A stretch of 64,000 bases of DNA from Cinclus cinclus (Eukaryota; Chordata; Aves; Passeriformes; Cinclidae), in assembly GCF_963662255.1 (NCBI RefSeq), contig NC_085074.1:2046001-2110000 (forward strand), given 5' to 3'. Below are positions 1-12,368 of the stretch, in pieces; the first letter of the stretch is position 1; every line of letters starts with the position of its first letter. The notes below the pieces were generated by a model. The model searched no databases and had not been told where the DNA came from. It was given only the letters and a program-made list of their open reading frames with translations. A program made the position numbers and the translations under genes.

Positions 1-2437
1 AAAAAAATAAATAAAAACACCACAAAAAGCCCCCCTGGGTTTCATTTTGTGCAACTTTTGTCTGTAATTTAAATACAGCTTATTTACCCCCCCAAATAAA
101 AACCACCTTAACATGAAGTGAGCAGCAGAACATCATTAATAAAGTTTTGCTTTACTCAGAAAACAAAACTCAGGCTCAGGTCTGGCAGGCTGAGGGATAA
201 TTTTATTTTTTCCTCTCTCATGGAAAATAATAATTTGGAAGTTTTTGGAGAGCCAGATGAAGCACAACAAAAAGCTGAAGGTGAGGGCAGGGGAAGGGTG
301 GGTGGCTGAGAGGAATTCTTGGATTAGCAGCACAATAAAGGGATACAGGCAGAAATCAAATCTTGATTCTTTCACCCTAAAATCACAGATCTGCAGTGGC
401 AAAATCTTCTATTTCCTCCCCCCCAAAAAAAAGACATAATTGGGCTTTTCACAATTCCAGCCTATTCCCAAAGATGAAGGATTTTGTTTTTATGCCTAGA
501 CTTAATGAAAAAATATTTCTTTTATGATCAAAGTTCTGTCACAGGCTGAGTATTCACTGCCTTTAATGTTTGGGAAGGACAGTTCACCTCTGCAGGGATA
601 CCTCGATGAAAATTCTAAACTGAGATGAACTTGGTCAGTTCTAAACTGAGATGAAACTCTCACCTCTTGCGATGAAACAATTCGATTGTAATTTCAGAAA
701 TAACAGTGGGGAGACTACGGGGATTATTACATTATTATAAATTATTGTATATATAATATTTTTTATTATAAATTAATAAATGCCTGTCTGGGAAGGCTGC
801 AGGGCTTCAAAATCTTCCTGGAGATTTAAAGAATTTTGGTCCCCTTCAGGGCTGACCCTGGAAAAATCTTTAAAATTTCACTAAATTCCCTTCTCAAAAA
901 GGATTAATTTCTACACACAGCATTTAATTAATTTGGAACAGATTTGGAGAGGGGTCTGTGGGAGAGCTGGAAACCAAATCCAAACCTCAGCCTCACATTT
1001 AACACATGCCCACTACCAATAATTAACATTAAGCCAAATAAACTCATGCATCTCTAAATGCCATGAATAATTTGCTGGTGTGGTGTATTGCAACTCTTAA
1101 AACCATTTTAAAAACAACGAAATGCCACTAAAACCGAGGTAAAACAAATTTCTTTTCAAGTCACAAAAGCTGCAGCTGATTTCTAGCAGCACCTGTGGGT
1201 GCAGAGGATCTCAGCAATTTTCAGTTCCACTTTCACCCCCTGTAACCCACGAGGCTCCACATTCAGAGCAGCTCAACCAGGCCCTAAAAATCTGAATTAA
1301 TTTTCAGATTTTTTTTTTTTTTAAACTGTACCGATTGCAAATGGATTTCTCAAAAGCTACCGTCGAGGTCCTTTTGATATTAAAAATGTACTGATTAAAT
1401 CACATCTGCACATGTGGGTTTAACATTTATCTGGACCATCACATTCAGATGTTCAAATAAATTAAAAAAAAACCACCAAACCCACAATTCATTTTTCTTC
1501 CCCTTTCTCAGCCTGAAATTCAACACCTGCAAACCCCACTCATTTATGAGGGATATTAAATATATATTTCAACATTCTAACACAACAGAGATGAGATCTT
1601 TTATCACTGCCAAGGTCATAAAAGACGAGCAGGTTCGATATTTTCCTTTGCCATCTCTTGCTGAAGATGGATTTGGAATCACAGCAGTGGAAAAAAAATC
1701 TCAATATTTCAACAGGAGAAGGAGTCCTGCACCTGATTTTGGGGTTTGGATTTACCACAGTGCTGCACAGACACAGCTGGGGTTCTTCAAGGTGCTGAAT
1801 ATTCACATTCCCGTGGCATTTTTCATCTGGAAATCTGACATTTATCCAATGTCATGGTATTGGCTTATTGCAAATATTGAATACTATATGTGTGGTGTTA
1901 AAATAGATTTTAAGATATAGTTTGTTTTAAGAGTAACATAAGTTAATAAAGTATATTTTTAATAAATAAATTACCTACTTAGTTAAATAACACCCAATAA
2001 AAACAGCTACTACTGATATACCAACAGTCTATAAAAATTAAAAAACACAGCCCAAATTAAGACTAATAAAAAAATAAATTAAAAACACGACCAAAAAGCA
2101 CGTGTATCCTAGAAAGGCCAACTCAAAAAAGTAGCCACACAAAACAGTCCCTAAAATACAGAAACTAGTTTATAGAAAAGTTTAAAAATGTATAATAGGT
2201 CTATAAATATGCAGTGGGTTAAAGAATTTTAAAAGTGTCTCCAAAACAAGAAATGTGCTCTCAGCTAAGGACCAAGCACCCAGCCGTGATAACGTTTTAT
2301 TTTATTATTTGTCTCTTATTATCTTTGAGTGAACTTTTCAAAATCTACCAAAAACCCCCCTCGTTTTTCACATGCAACAACAGATCCCAGCAGTATCCAA
2401 GGCTGATCCTGCAGCACCCGCAGATGGATGGGAAAAG
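1..2437. other. AT-rich unique sequence, no gene seen
   Basis: No exon-like frame or RNA gene is visible. The longest frame (1414-1920, 168 codons) has no recognisable domain and mixed low-complexity composition. About 1905-2230 is notably AT-rich and poor in G on this strand, with many AATAAA-like strings. It may be a decayed insertion, but I cannot name a family. Confidence 0.6.
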
Positions 2438-2650
2438 AGAATCCTGGAATGGTTTGGCTTGGAAGGGACCTCAAATCCCATCCCTGCCATGGCAGGGACA
2501 CCTCCCCCCGTCCCAGGTGTTGCAGCCTGGCCTGGGACATTCCAGGGATCCAGGGGCAGCCACGGGAATTCCATCCCAGCGCCTCCCCACCCTCACAGGG
2601 AGGATTTTCCATTTATCCCACCTAATTTTGCCTGTTCCAGTTTGAAGCCA
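2438..2650 (-). mobile_element. CR1 LINE 3' fragment
   Basis: Read on the minus strand this is a CR1 3' end. The plus strand opens with a degenerate terminal octamer and GGAATGGTTTGG, then shows the CR1 landmarks CCATGGCAGGGACACCT, CAGCCTGGCCTGGGACA and CCACCCTCACAGGGAGGA, and stops near TTTGAAGCCA. It is about 210 bp and 5' truncated, as nearly all avian CR1 copies are. No reverse-transcriptase coding sequence remains. Confidence 0.85.
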
Positions 2651-3300
2651 GGCGTGGTGGTTTTCCTGGCACAAGGATCCTGTGCTGGCGGATTTGCCTG
2701 TGGGTGCTTCCTGCTCCTGCTGTTCAGGTAAGACACTGAATGATGAGATTTCTCACTGCCACAGCACCATCAAAGCCGCCATCTGAAACCCTCGGGGTGT
2801 TTCGTTTTCCCCTCGGGAGGGAATCCTTCCACGGACCGTGAACAACTTCATTAAAAAACCTCCGGCTGAAGTCCCAGAGAGGCTCAGTCGGGATTTTTGC
2901 TGGGATCAGCTCCCTTGGGATTCCCCAGGGAATGGGGCAGAAATCTTCCACGGGTGTTCACTCAGCCATCCCAAAGCAGCTCCTTCCATCCCCGGCTCCC
3001 TGCCCCAGCTTTGAGACTCCCACTCCTGGTACGGGAATTCTGCGCCTTTAATGGAACCGTGGGGTGCCCGAGTGGTCTGCGCTGCTGAGCAGGGTAATAA
3101 GTGTGGGGAATGTAAAATAAATCCTCATCAAACCACCCTTTGCTGTTAAAACTCCGTCCCCTAAATGTGCTGCTCTACTTCCATTCGAGTACCTGGAACT
3201 TTGCACGAGGCACTGCCTGCCCTAAATCCAGCACAGCACTTCAGGAGGCTGCTTCACAAATGATGTGACTTCAATCGCTGCCATTCTGGGGAGGACAGGA
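2651..3300. other. Unique sequence, nothing identified
   Basis: The base composition is moderately GC-rich with short open frames on both strands and no splice-bounded exon I would defend. Confidence 0.5.
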
Positions 3301-3630
3301 TTTATTTTATCTTATTTTATTTTATTTTATTTTATTTTATTTTATTTTATTTTATTTTATTTTATTTCATTTTATTTTATTTTATTCCATTTTATTTATT
3401 TTATTTTATTTTATTTTATTTTATTTTATTCCATTTTATTTTATTTATTTATTTTATTTTATCTTATTCCACTTTATTTCATTTTATTTTATTTTATTTT
3501 ATTCCATTTTATTCCATTTTATTTTATTCCGTTTTATTTATTTTATTTTATTTTATTCCATTTTATTCCATTTTATTCCATTTTATTTTATTCCATTTTA
3601 TTCCATTTTACTCCATTTTATTTTATTTTC
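3301..3630. repeat. (TTTTA)n pentanucleotide array
   Basis: About 330 bp of TTTTA pentamers interrupted by TTCCA-type pentamers and a few 4-mers (TTTA). The 126-codon frame across it (Phe/Ile/Leu/Tyr only) is a product of the repeat. The interrupted variants suggest an old array with spread of point variants. Confidence 0.95.
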
Positions 3631-4400
3631 CTCCTGCTGCCTTAAAAATATGAGAAGAAATAAAAGTGATATTCGTAGACGCGTAAAACCAAAATATTAA
3701 AAATAATAAAAGCTCTGATTCATCCAAAGTGTCCCAAGTTTCACGGATCAAGGACTTGAAACAAAAATTCTTCCATGCTGTCCAGAAAAGCTGAGGATTC
3801 ACAACTTTATCCATCACCAGTAGGAATGTGAGTGCAGAACTGCATTTGCAAGATGAGTGGATGAAGCACAGTAAATGGAAAGTGCAAAGGAAAGAGCAAG
3901 AAAAATAACCTGGATAGAAAAAGATCCATTTGCCTTAAGGAGAAAGTTGGGTTTCAGCACCACAAAAGGGGCTGCAAATGAAAGAGAAAATGAACGAATG
4001 TTAATGAAGACAAAAAAAAAAAAAATTTTTTTCCACTGTAAAAAATCAGCCAATGTCATCAGCATTTTAACTTCTCCCAGGAAAAAGCAGCTTGGGTTTC
4101 CTTCCCCTCCACCAGCACATTGAGCTAAAATTCAAGGAAAGCCATGAAATGAAACAAAAATCTTCTCACCTGGACATTTCATGACATGCAGGAGCTCATC
4201 TGCAAAAGAGTCACGGCAGCAGAAGGAATGAAGTCATCCCATCCAGCAGGAACGACCTGCAGGAGACGTTTCCTTGACATCTCATTCCCGCAAAGAAAAT
4301 TAAGCTTTGTGCCTGGAAATGCTTAGGTTTGTGAAGATAAAACCATCCCAAAGAACAGAAAGTTTACAGCAGTTTGCCACTTGGTCTTCTCAGAATTGCT
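3631..4400. other. Unique sequence, nothing identified
   Basis: AT-rich single-copy-looking DNA between two simple repeats. It contains an A run followed by a T run near 4010-4031 and no credible gene. Confidence 0.5.
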
Positions 4401-4557
4401 AAGAAAAAAAAAAAAAAACATAAAAATACAAACCAAAACAAGACAAAACAAAAAACCCCAAAAGACAAAATCAACCCAAAACAAAAAAAAAAACGAAAAA
4501 AAAACAAAACAAAACAAAAACAAAAGGTAAAAAACCAAAAACACAAAACCAAAAACG
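4401..4557. repeat. A-rich low-complexity tract
   Basis: A runs separated by single C residues (AAAAC-like) leading directly into the 11-bp minisatellite. The minisatellite unit is also A/C-rich, so this may be its degenerate edge. Confidence 0.85.
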
Positions 4558-4568
4558 ACTCAGCCATA

Positions 4569-5266
4569 AAAATACAGCCAAAAATACAGCCGAAATACAG
4601 CCCAAATACAGACACAATATAGCCAAAATACACCCAAATTACTTCAAAAATACACACAAAATGCAGACAAAATGCACCCAAAATACACCTAAATTACACC
4701 TAAAATACACACAAAATACACCCAAAATACAGCTAAAATACACACAAAATACACCCAAATTACACCCAAAATACACACAAAATACACCTAAAATACACCC
4801 AAAATACACCCAAATTACACCCAAAATACACACAAAATACACCTAAATTGCACCTAAAATACACACAAAATACACCTAAAATACACCTAAATTACACCTA
4901 AATTACACCCAAAATACACCTAAAATACACCTCATTTACACCCAAATTACACCTAAAATACACCCAAAATACACCTAAATTGCACCTAAATTGCACCTAA
5001 AATACACACAAAATACACCTAAAATACAACTAAATTACACCTAAATTACACCCAAAATACACCTAAAATACACCTAATTTACACCCAAATTACACCTAAA
5101 ATACACCCAAAATACACCTAAATTACACCCAAAATACGCCTAAAATACACCTCATTTACACCTGAATTACACCCAAAATGCAGCCAAAATACACCTAAAT
5201 TACACCGAAAATACACCTAAAATACACCTAATTTATACCTGAATTACACCCAAAATGCAGCCAAAT
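4569..5266. repeat. 11-bp minisatellite, about 63 copies
   Basis: The unit is ACACCTAAAAT with frequent ACACCCAAAAT, ACACCTAAATT and GCACCTAAATT variants. A block at 4850-4981 recurs at 4993-5124 with two substitutions, giving a 143-bp higher-order period (13 units). The short frames over it (Thr-Gln-Asn-Pro-Lys-rich on plus, Tyr-Phe-Gly-Cys-rich on minus) are repeat artefacts. Confidence 0.95.
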
Positions 5267-7630
5267 TCCCCCAAACGCCCCCAAGCTGGGGCCAGCCTCC
5301 AGCACTGCAGCTGCACCCAGGCTTTGAACCCTCCCCTGTTCCACCCAGCTCTGGCACCTCTGAGTGTGTTCGTTCTGCTCCTGTCCCTACCTATAATTAA
5401 TTTCTGGACACAGAATTAGGAGTAGCTATAAAAACCTCCAAGTGTTTGTTGAGTTCGGGGGGAAAAAAAAAAACAATCTCTGCACGAAGTTTCAGCCACT
5501 GGCAGAGCTTTCTTGGGTTTGGGTCAAAACTAGGCACAAAGTTCCAGCCATGTGATGAAAGCCATGAGCTGGGTGTGGAGTTTTTTTAATTAGGAGAAAT
5601 CCCATTTGTGATTAGGGCTCCACTGGGAATGTAGAGTCCGATTTTGGGGCAGAGAGGGGGAATTCTGAGTTTGTGTTGGTGTTTGAGGGCTCTGGGGTGG
5701 GGGCAGCTCTGCGAATCCTTTTTGTAGGACAGGACCCCAAACCTGGCAGGTTCTGCTTCCTGGGAATCGCCACAGAAATGGGACTTGGGTTTTATTCCAA
5801 AATTTAATTTTGGAATTTTATATTTATTTAATTTATTGATACCAGCCCGGCAAATCTCAGGGAAGCTCAGGCAGTCAGAGTCCAGCACAGAAGGGTTTGG
5901 TTCATCTGTAACTGGAGGAGTGTGCAGGTTTTTCCCTGCAATCCTGGTGATTCAACGACCCAAAGGGGTAATCACCTCTACTTTTAAACTTTCTCTATTC
6001 CCTCTTCTTGTGTTTTGAAAAATCACTCTGAATTATTTCATATTTCAAAGGAAACTGCATCAATTTTTGTTATTCCAGTCATTGTACCACATCACATAAT
6101 CCCCCTAAATCCAAATTAGCTCCTCTCAAAAGCAGTCCAGACTCTATTCACCTTCTGCAAAGAGAATTCATATGATATATTAAAAAATAAATCATTTTAA
6201 TCTCAATGACTTTTACCAAAACATTCCTTAAAGAAAGAAGTCATTTCACTTCCACCGACTTCAGCCTTACATCCCGACTTTCCTAATTATTTTCAAAAAA
6301 GGAATTTAGATGTTGGCCCAATTAATACTGCACCACTAACAAACTTCTATGAAGACTGAGATGTGAGCTCTCACCCAAACCAAGGCAAGCAGCCCGAGAA
6401 GAAAATCTCAGCCTGAGCCTCTTTGTTCCTCAGCTCTTCATGTGAAGGGAATAATAGAACTCTCCTGTGTCCCAGGGCTGTTGTCAGAGTAGGAACATTA
6501 AAGATTAAGAGTGGCTCTGATAGTTCAGTAATGGACGACAATAGCTAAGGTAGTATTTCATTTATTCAAAGCTCTACACAAACTGCACAGCTCCAGAAAT
6601 CCTGCAATCCACCCCTAAAAAAAGCTACAGCGCTCCTAAATCATCCTAAATATATTACCGAGCAGGGGTTTGTGGCAAGGTGTAAAACAGCTTTGTTCTT
6701 AAGAGGAAAAATGGCACTTTTATCATCCCTGCTCTTTTTATTCCCCCACTTTTATCCCTGTGCTGGTTTCCACTTTGCTCTGGAGGGGAAGTCAGTGCAA
6801 CTCAAACCTTGTTGGGTAAATAGGAAAAATGTGTTTGCATAACTTTTCCTAAAATAAGATCCAGCACTGGATGGCTGCTCGCTGCTCTCTGCAGATCCAC
6901 ATCACAAATGGGCAGGGCAAAAAGAACACAGGGACCACAAAACAGTGCCCAGGGAATGAGAGAATCGTGGAACAGCAAGAATCACTCCCAAACTTTGTGT
7001 GCTTCCAGGTGAACTCTGCATGTGCTAAATGCAAGGACAAAGTGAATTATGATACAGGTGTTTCATCACTAATAAATATATCAGAAAAAAAAAGCGTTAA
7101 GTGCCCCTGCTCTGCTCCTGATTTAAATGGAACTGGGTGTGAAATGAGACACTGGATAAGGTCACTCAAATTAGCTCACGAGTCTTAAATAAACCCTGTG
7201 CCAGTGCTGGGCAGTTTCCTAATTCTGCTGCCACTGGAAAAGTCAATCCAAGAATCCCCTGTATTGCTCAGGGCTTCAGCTCCTCGGGCTTTTCCGCTTG
7301 GAGAGGTTTTGCTTTGCACAAATGTTTGAAGAATTACAGAAAACAAAAACAAAAACAAAAACAAAACAAACCTGCTCCAAACATTCCAGCACAATCCATC
7401 AGGCACGGAATGACTAAAACCAATTCACCTCCCTCCCTTGTGTCCTCCTCCCAAAAACCCCAGGCAGAGATCACTGAAGCCATGAGAAGAGAAGGAATTT
7501 TTTAATTTATTTAACCTGTTATTTGTAAACTGCTTGGAGAGATAAAACACCCAGAGTGGACATTCTGAATACAAAACTGTAAATAAAAATTACAAACAAA
7601 AAAAACCACACTAAAGAAAGGGCACACTCC
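5267..7630. other. Unique sequence, nothing identified
   Basis: About 2.4 kb with no dispersed repeat I recognise. The longest frames (about 100 codons, 5586-5888 minus and 6871-7188 plus) show no domain. A short AAAAAC tract lies at 7339-7371. Confidence 0.5.
7339..7371. repeat. (AAAAAC)n microsatellite
   Basis: Five to six AAAAC/AAAAAC units with no other feature. Confidence 0.8.
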
Positions 7631-7639
7631 TTTTTTCCC

Positions 7640-8735
7640 TTGCTTTTAATTTGATTTTTGTTTGTTTGCTTGGTTTTGTTTGGTTTTTTTTGCATTTGTT
7701 GTTGTTGTTGCTTGGTTTGGTTTTAGTGGCTTTCTTTGTTTTGGGTTTTTATATTTTGGGGATTTTTTTTGTTTAATTTGTTGGGCATTTTTTGTTTTGT
7801 TTTTGGTTTTGGTTTTGGTTTGGTTTTTGGTTCGGTTTGGATTTTTTGTTGGGGATTTTTGTTTGGGGGATTTTTTAAAGGTTTTGCTTGTTTGGTTGCT
7901 TGGTTGGTTTGGGGTTTTTTTTGGTTTGGTTTTTGGTTTGGTTCATTTGGCGGTTTTGGTTTTGCTTTTGGTTTTTGTTTTTGTATTTGTTTTTTTGGTT
8001 TTGGTTTTGGTTTTTGGTTTGGATTTATTTGTTTTGGGGATATTTCAAAGGGTTTTTTTGTTTGATTTTTTTGTTTAGTTCATTGGCCGGTTTTGGTTTT
8101 GGTTTTGGTTTTTGGTTTTTGGATTTGGTTTTGGTTTTTGGTTTGGATTTATTTGTTTTGGGGATATTTCAAAGGGGATTTTTGTTTGGTTATTTTGTTT
8201 GGTTCATTGGCCGGTTTTGGTTTTGGTTTTTGGTTTTGGTTTTTGGTTTGGATTTATTTGTTTTGGGGATATTTCAAAGGGGTTTTTTGTTTGGTTATTT
8301 TGTTTGGTTCATTGGCCGGTTTTGGTTTTGGTTTTTGGTTTTGGTTTTTGGTTTGGATTTATTTGTTTTGGGGATATTTCAAAGGGGTTTTTTGTTTGGT
8401 TATTTTGTTTGGTTCATTGGCCGGTTTTGGTTTTGGTTTTTGGTTTTGGTTTTGGTTTTTGGTTTGGATTTATTTGTTTTGGGGATATTTCAAAGGGGTT
8501 TTTTGTTTGGTTTTTTTGTTTGGTTCATTGGCTGGTTTTGGTTTTGGTTTTTTGGTTTTGGTTATGGTTTTTTGGTTTTGGTTTTTGGTTTTTGGTTTTG
8601 GTTTTGGTTTTTGGTTTTTGGTTTCGGTTTCAGTTTCGTTTTTGGTTTTGGTTTGGATTTGTTTTGGGGATATTTCAAAGTTTTGGTGTTTTTTTGATTT
8701 GGTTTGGGTTTTTTTGCTTTGTTTTGTTTTTAGGG
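7640..8735. repeat. GGTTTT-rich array with ~105-bp blocks
   Basis: About 1.1 kb of G/T-rich DNA built from GGTTTT and GGTTTTT. From about 8021 it is organised into larger blocks, each containing GGGGATATTTCAAAGG and TTCATTGGCCGG. Block starts at 8145, 8250, 8355 and 8466 are 105, 105 and 111 bp apart; looser copies begin at 8021 and 8655. Long Phe/Gly/Leu/Trp-rich plus-strand frames (up to 281 codons) arise because the unit lacks stops in all three frames. They show no other sign of being genes. Confidence 0.93.
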
Positions 8736-9724
8736 ATCCCAAAGGCCCTGATAGGGTTGGGATGAACAATAATCCCAGTCTGGAGCTGTGCTTACACCTG
8801 GCTCTGACCCAGACTCGGGGACCTGCTGAGCTCCTCCTGACTCTTCTCCTTCGGAGCAGGAAGAATGCTCCCCAACCCTTTAATCAGGCCTTGCCTTCAT
8901 TTGATGACAGTTTCAGTTCACCCCGGTTCTCTGGATAAAGATCCCAGTCTCCAAGGCAGCTCTCTCCAATTCCCAATCTCTCTTCTGTGCTGCTTTTCAA
9001 GGGGAAAAAAAAAAAGTGGAAATCCCTTCTGGAGGTGCCTTGGCTTTGTCCTTGATACTGGCTTGGTTTGTGTTAGAAAAAGAATAAAAGTTCAGGCTGC
9101 TGGGAGCATGAATAAACCTCCACAAGCTTTTTTTTTTTTTTCCACTTCTTTTCTGTTTACACCATCAGATTTTAGCAAAGTGGAGCATCTTTGGCAGCAA
9201 CATTTCTGTTCACATCGCAGCCCTTCCTCCCCTGAACGCCCTAAACCCTTCATTTTTCATTTTATCCAAACCACTCACCCCATTTATTGTGTAAATGGGC
9301 TCTTGCAGAGTTGAGCACAAACCTGGAAGAGTGAAAATTCCATTTTTTTCCTATGCCAGTCAGGGATACTTGTACAAGGGAAGCCACTCCTGCATTTATC
9401 TCATTTACTGCATTCACATGTGCTAAATGGAATTACAGATATAATTACACAGTGTCAAAAATAATTGCAACTAAGCACAACCACCTCTGCTTCCACTTAT
9501 TTTTTTTTGCTCCTGTTAAGGATAGACAAAAAAAATTTGCAGGAATGCAAATGAAGAGATTATTTATTCCAAACGATCAATTAAGGTAATAACTAATACA
9601 GAACCAAGTTAAATAATAATTAACTATTATTATTGTGCTGGGAAAACAATATTTCAAGTATATCTGGGGAAAAGGACTGAGAATCAATGTGTGCTGTTTG
9701 TCACAACCTGTTCAATCTCACACC
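8736..9724. other. Unique sequence, nothing identified
   Basis: Mixed-composition DNA with an A run at about 9004-9015 and a T run at about 9127-9141. A 149-codon frame (8865-9314) has no recognisable domain. Confidence 0.5.
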
Positions 9725-9856
9725 AGGAATCCCCCTGGGTCATAAAACCAAACAAAAATTCCTTTCCAAGGAATTCCCCTGGGTCATAAAACCAAACAAA
9801 AATTCCTTTCCAAGGAATTCCACTGGGTCATAAAACCAAACAAAAATTCCTTTCCA
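9725..9856. repeat. 44-bp tandem repeat, three copies
   Basis: Three adjacent copies (9725-9768, 9769-9812, 9813-9856) differ at only two or three sites near the start of the unit. Each contains CTGGGTCATAAAACC and ATTCCTTTCCA. Near-identity indicates recent amplification. Confidence 0.97.
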
Positions 9857-11511
9857 AGGAGTTCTGAGGTTTCATCCCAAGAGCTGTGACTGCTCTAAGA
9901 AGTAAGAAAAGTGTGACAAAAATTCACCTTTACACCACTTCAGACCCTTAGGAAGTCCAGGCTTCCACACAGTTTCTCTTTTCAAGAAAAACAATTCCTC
10001 GGCTTCCCCCTTGAAATTCCTGCAAGCCCTTGGGTGTTTTAATACATAAATTATCCGGATGGATTGTGACTCCAATTAATGGATTGGTTGATCTTCTCTA
10101 ATTACAGCAGTTTGTCACTGGGCTGTTCTCTCTAATTGGTCACCTCAAGAATAAAAATGAAGAGGATTTGCAGGAGCGTGTTTATAAAACTTTCCTGGGC
10201 TCTCCAAGGGCTCTCCAGCACTTTGGCCACCCCTTGTCCATGGAAAAGCCTCAGGCTGGGGGGTCCAGACACAACAACCCTGAGGACAGGGGAAGGCACA
10301 GAGGTGAAAATATTTTTTATTTTATTTTCAGGTTTATTTCCAGATCTGTCACCACCCCTGGGAGACTCATTTAGCCTTTGGCATCTCACTTAACTGCAGG
10401 GCAACATAATTAATTCAAATCTGTAATTACACGTTCACTTTCATCAGGGGAAGGCAAAAAGATTCCCACATTTTTTGTATTACAAATAATCCCAAACACC
10501 AGAGGTCACAGCAACGCGTTCAGTCTGCTCAAGGCCAGCATTTTAAAATATATTCACAATAAAGGGTATTTCAAACACAGGGTGTGTTAGTTCTGCTGCT
10601 AAAAAGCACAGCACACCCTTATTTTCATATCACACAGCACAGAATCACATGTTGTTAATATTAAAATAATAAACTTATTCATACTGAGATTTTCCAAAGT
10701 CCCTTAGGGTGAAAATTGAAAATGGCTTTTTTTTGTGACAGCCAAGGTCAACCCTGCAACCTGCAGCATTAATAACTCTGCACTGGTTTTTCTGCTGCCA
10801 AAAAAAACCCAAAACAAAACAAAACAAAAAACCAAAAAAAAAACCCCAAAAAACCAAAAAACAAAAAACAAAGTATGAAAGGAAAAATGAAAAAGGATTT
10901 GCATGGAATTTCTTCCTTAAAGCAGGAGGCTGTTCTCTGTCCAAGGATGCAACTTCGGAGTGTTTCATTTCACTGGCCTGAACTCAGAGTTATGTGGGCA
11001 AAAATAACAACGAAATGCAGGAGAAATGTGCATTTAAACCCTCAATCTTTAGCTCAATTTGTTCTGCTTCTGTCTCACCAGCTGAACAGCTCTGAGAACA
11101 GTAGAAGAAATTCTTAAATTTTTAAATTTTTCTTTAAATTTTGAAATGCTATTTCATCGATGCCTTAAAAGCTGAAGTCCAACCCCATGAGTGGAGTGAC
11201 CATGTATCCTCCAAGAGCTGGATGGGAATTTGGGATGGCCAGCACAGATCCAGGGCCAAGAACAATCCCTCAGTGCCCCCGGAATGCCATGGGGAGCCTG
11301 GCCCAGGGCACAGGAGGGTTTCTCTGGGATGAAGGCAGGTCCTGGAGCTCCTCCTCAGCCCCATCCCCATGAGCAGGGTGCGTGCTGGGCTGAGGCTTTG
11401 CTGCAGCCTTTAGCTTTGGGCATCAGGAAGACTCACTCAGTGTTTTCACTGCTCCTGGTTTGTTCTTCGGCTTCCTGGGCAGCCAAGGGCTGTGTTCCCC
11501 CAGCTCCTGCT
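9857..11511. other. Unique sequence with one A-rich tract
   Basis: No gene seen. Part of it (10400-10700) is AT-rich and free of simple repeats. An A/C tract occupies 10799-10872. The longest frame here (126 codons from 11230) runs into the 54-56-bp tandem repeat and has no domain. Confidence 0.5.
10799..10872. repeat. A-rich (AAAAC/AAACC) tract
   Basis: A runs broken by one to four C residues. It might be a degraded poly-A-like or microsatellite remnant. No flanking duplication was seen. Confidence 0.8.
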
Positions 11512-11755
11512 GGATTTCCTCCTCCCTGGGTCACCTTTCCTTCTTTTATAAGGAACAGGAGCTCTGGATTCCCTCCTCCCTGGGTCTCACCTTTCCTTCT
11601 TTTATCATGAACAGAATCTCTGGATTCCCTCCTCCCTTGGTCTCACCTTTCCTTCTTTTATCATGAACAGAATCTCTGGATTCCCTCCTCCCTGGGTCAC
11701 CTTTCCCTGTTTTATCATGAACAGGAGTTCTGCATTTCCTCCTCCCTGCTGCTCT
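11512..11755. repeat. 54-56-bp tandem repeat, four copies plus a partial
   Basis: Units begin GGATTYCCTCCTCCC and run through CACCTTTCC, TTTTAT and GAACAG. Copies are 11512-11565, 11566-11621, 11622-11677 and 11678-11731, followed by a truncated copy to about 11755. The 2-bp length change comes from GGGTCACC versus GGGTCTCACC, and the two 56-bp copies are nearly identical. Confidence 0.95.
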
Positions 11756-12368
11756 CTCCCGAAACAGCCAAACAATATTGTAAAAGGCTCCTGTTGCCCA
11801 AACATCCCTATTTTTTGCTCTATTTAATTTAACACGATTTCTCCTGTTCCTACAAGTTCCAGCCACTTAACTCCTGATCTGTTTGTGAGGGCTGGAACAG
11901 GAAGAGGCCAAGTGGCACGGCAGTAACATCCTCTGCCTCCAGCTCAGCAAAACACAGCCAGGACTCCACCTGCTGCACCAGCAGCTCTCTGTTTAGGAGG
12001 GTTTAGGTTCCTGAGGGAACAGAGAAATAGAACTTTAAAGAGCCAAGTGCCATAAGAACCTGAACACCCCACTGAGACTTGTTTAGGAGCCATGTAAACG
12101 TCTTTGCACCTGCAAACAGTGAAATCTCACTTTCTTTTTTTCCCCCTTAATCTTTGGATCTAAGTGTCAAATAGTCAGGGAATTTAATTTAATTTGGTGC
12201 CAGTTAGCATCAACTCATAATGGTGGGCTGTGGTATTGGGAAATAGAGACAGAAATTCCCTCAGAGAGCAGGGATTTGCCCTCCAGGGCTGTCGGGTTTA
12301 TCTTTGCTTGGGCACCAGATTTCATCTGGCTGGGGAAGCTCAGGGGATTATTGGTTGCCCTCTCCATC
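11756..12368. other. Unique sequence, nothing identified
   Basis: Mixed composition with no recognised repeat. The sequence just before 12369 may belong to the CR1 that follows, so that boundary is soft. Confidence 0.45.

Noticed and set aside
1976..2110. Nuclear mitochondrial insert
   Set aside because: The G-poor composition is suggestive, but I recognise no mitochondrial gene in it.
7888..8938. Hydrophobic 217-281-codon frames resembling membrane proteins
   Set aside because: They are Phe/Gly/Leu/Trp translations of GGTTTT sequence in all three plus frames.
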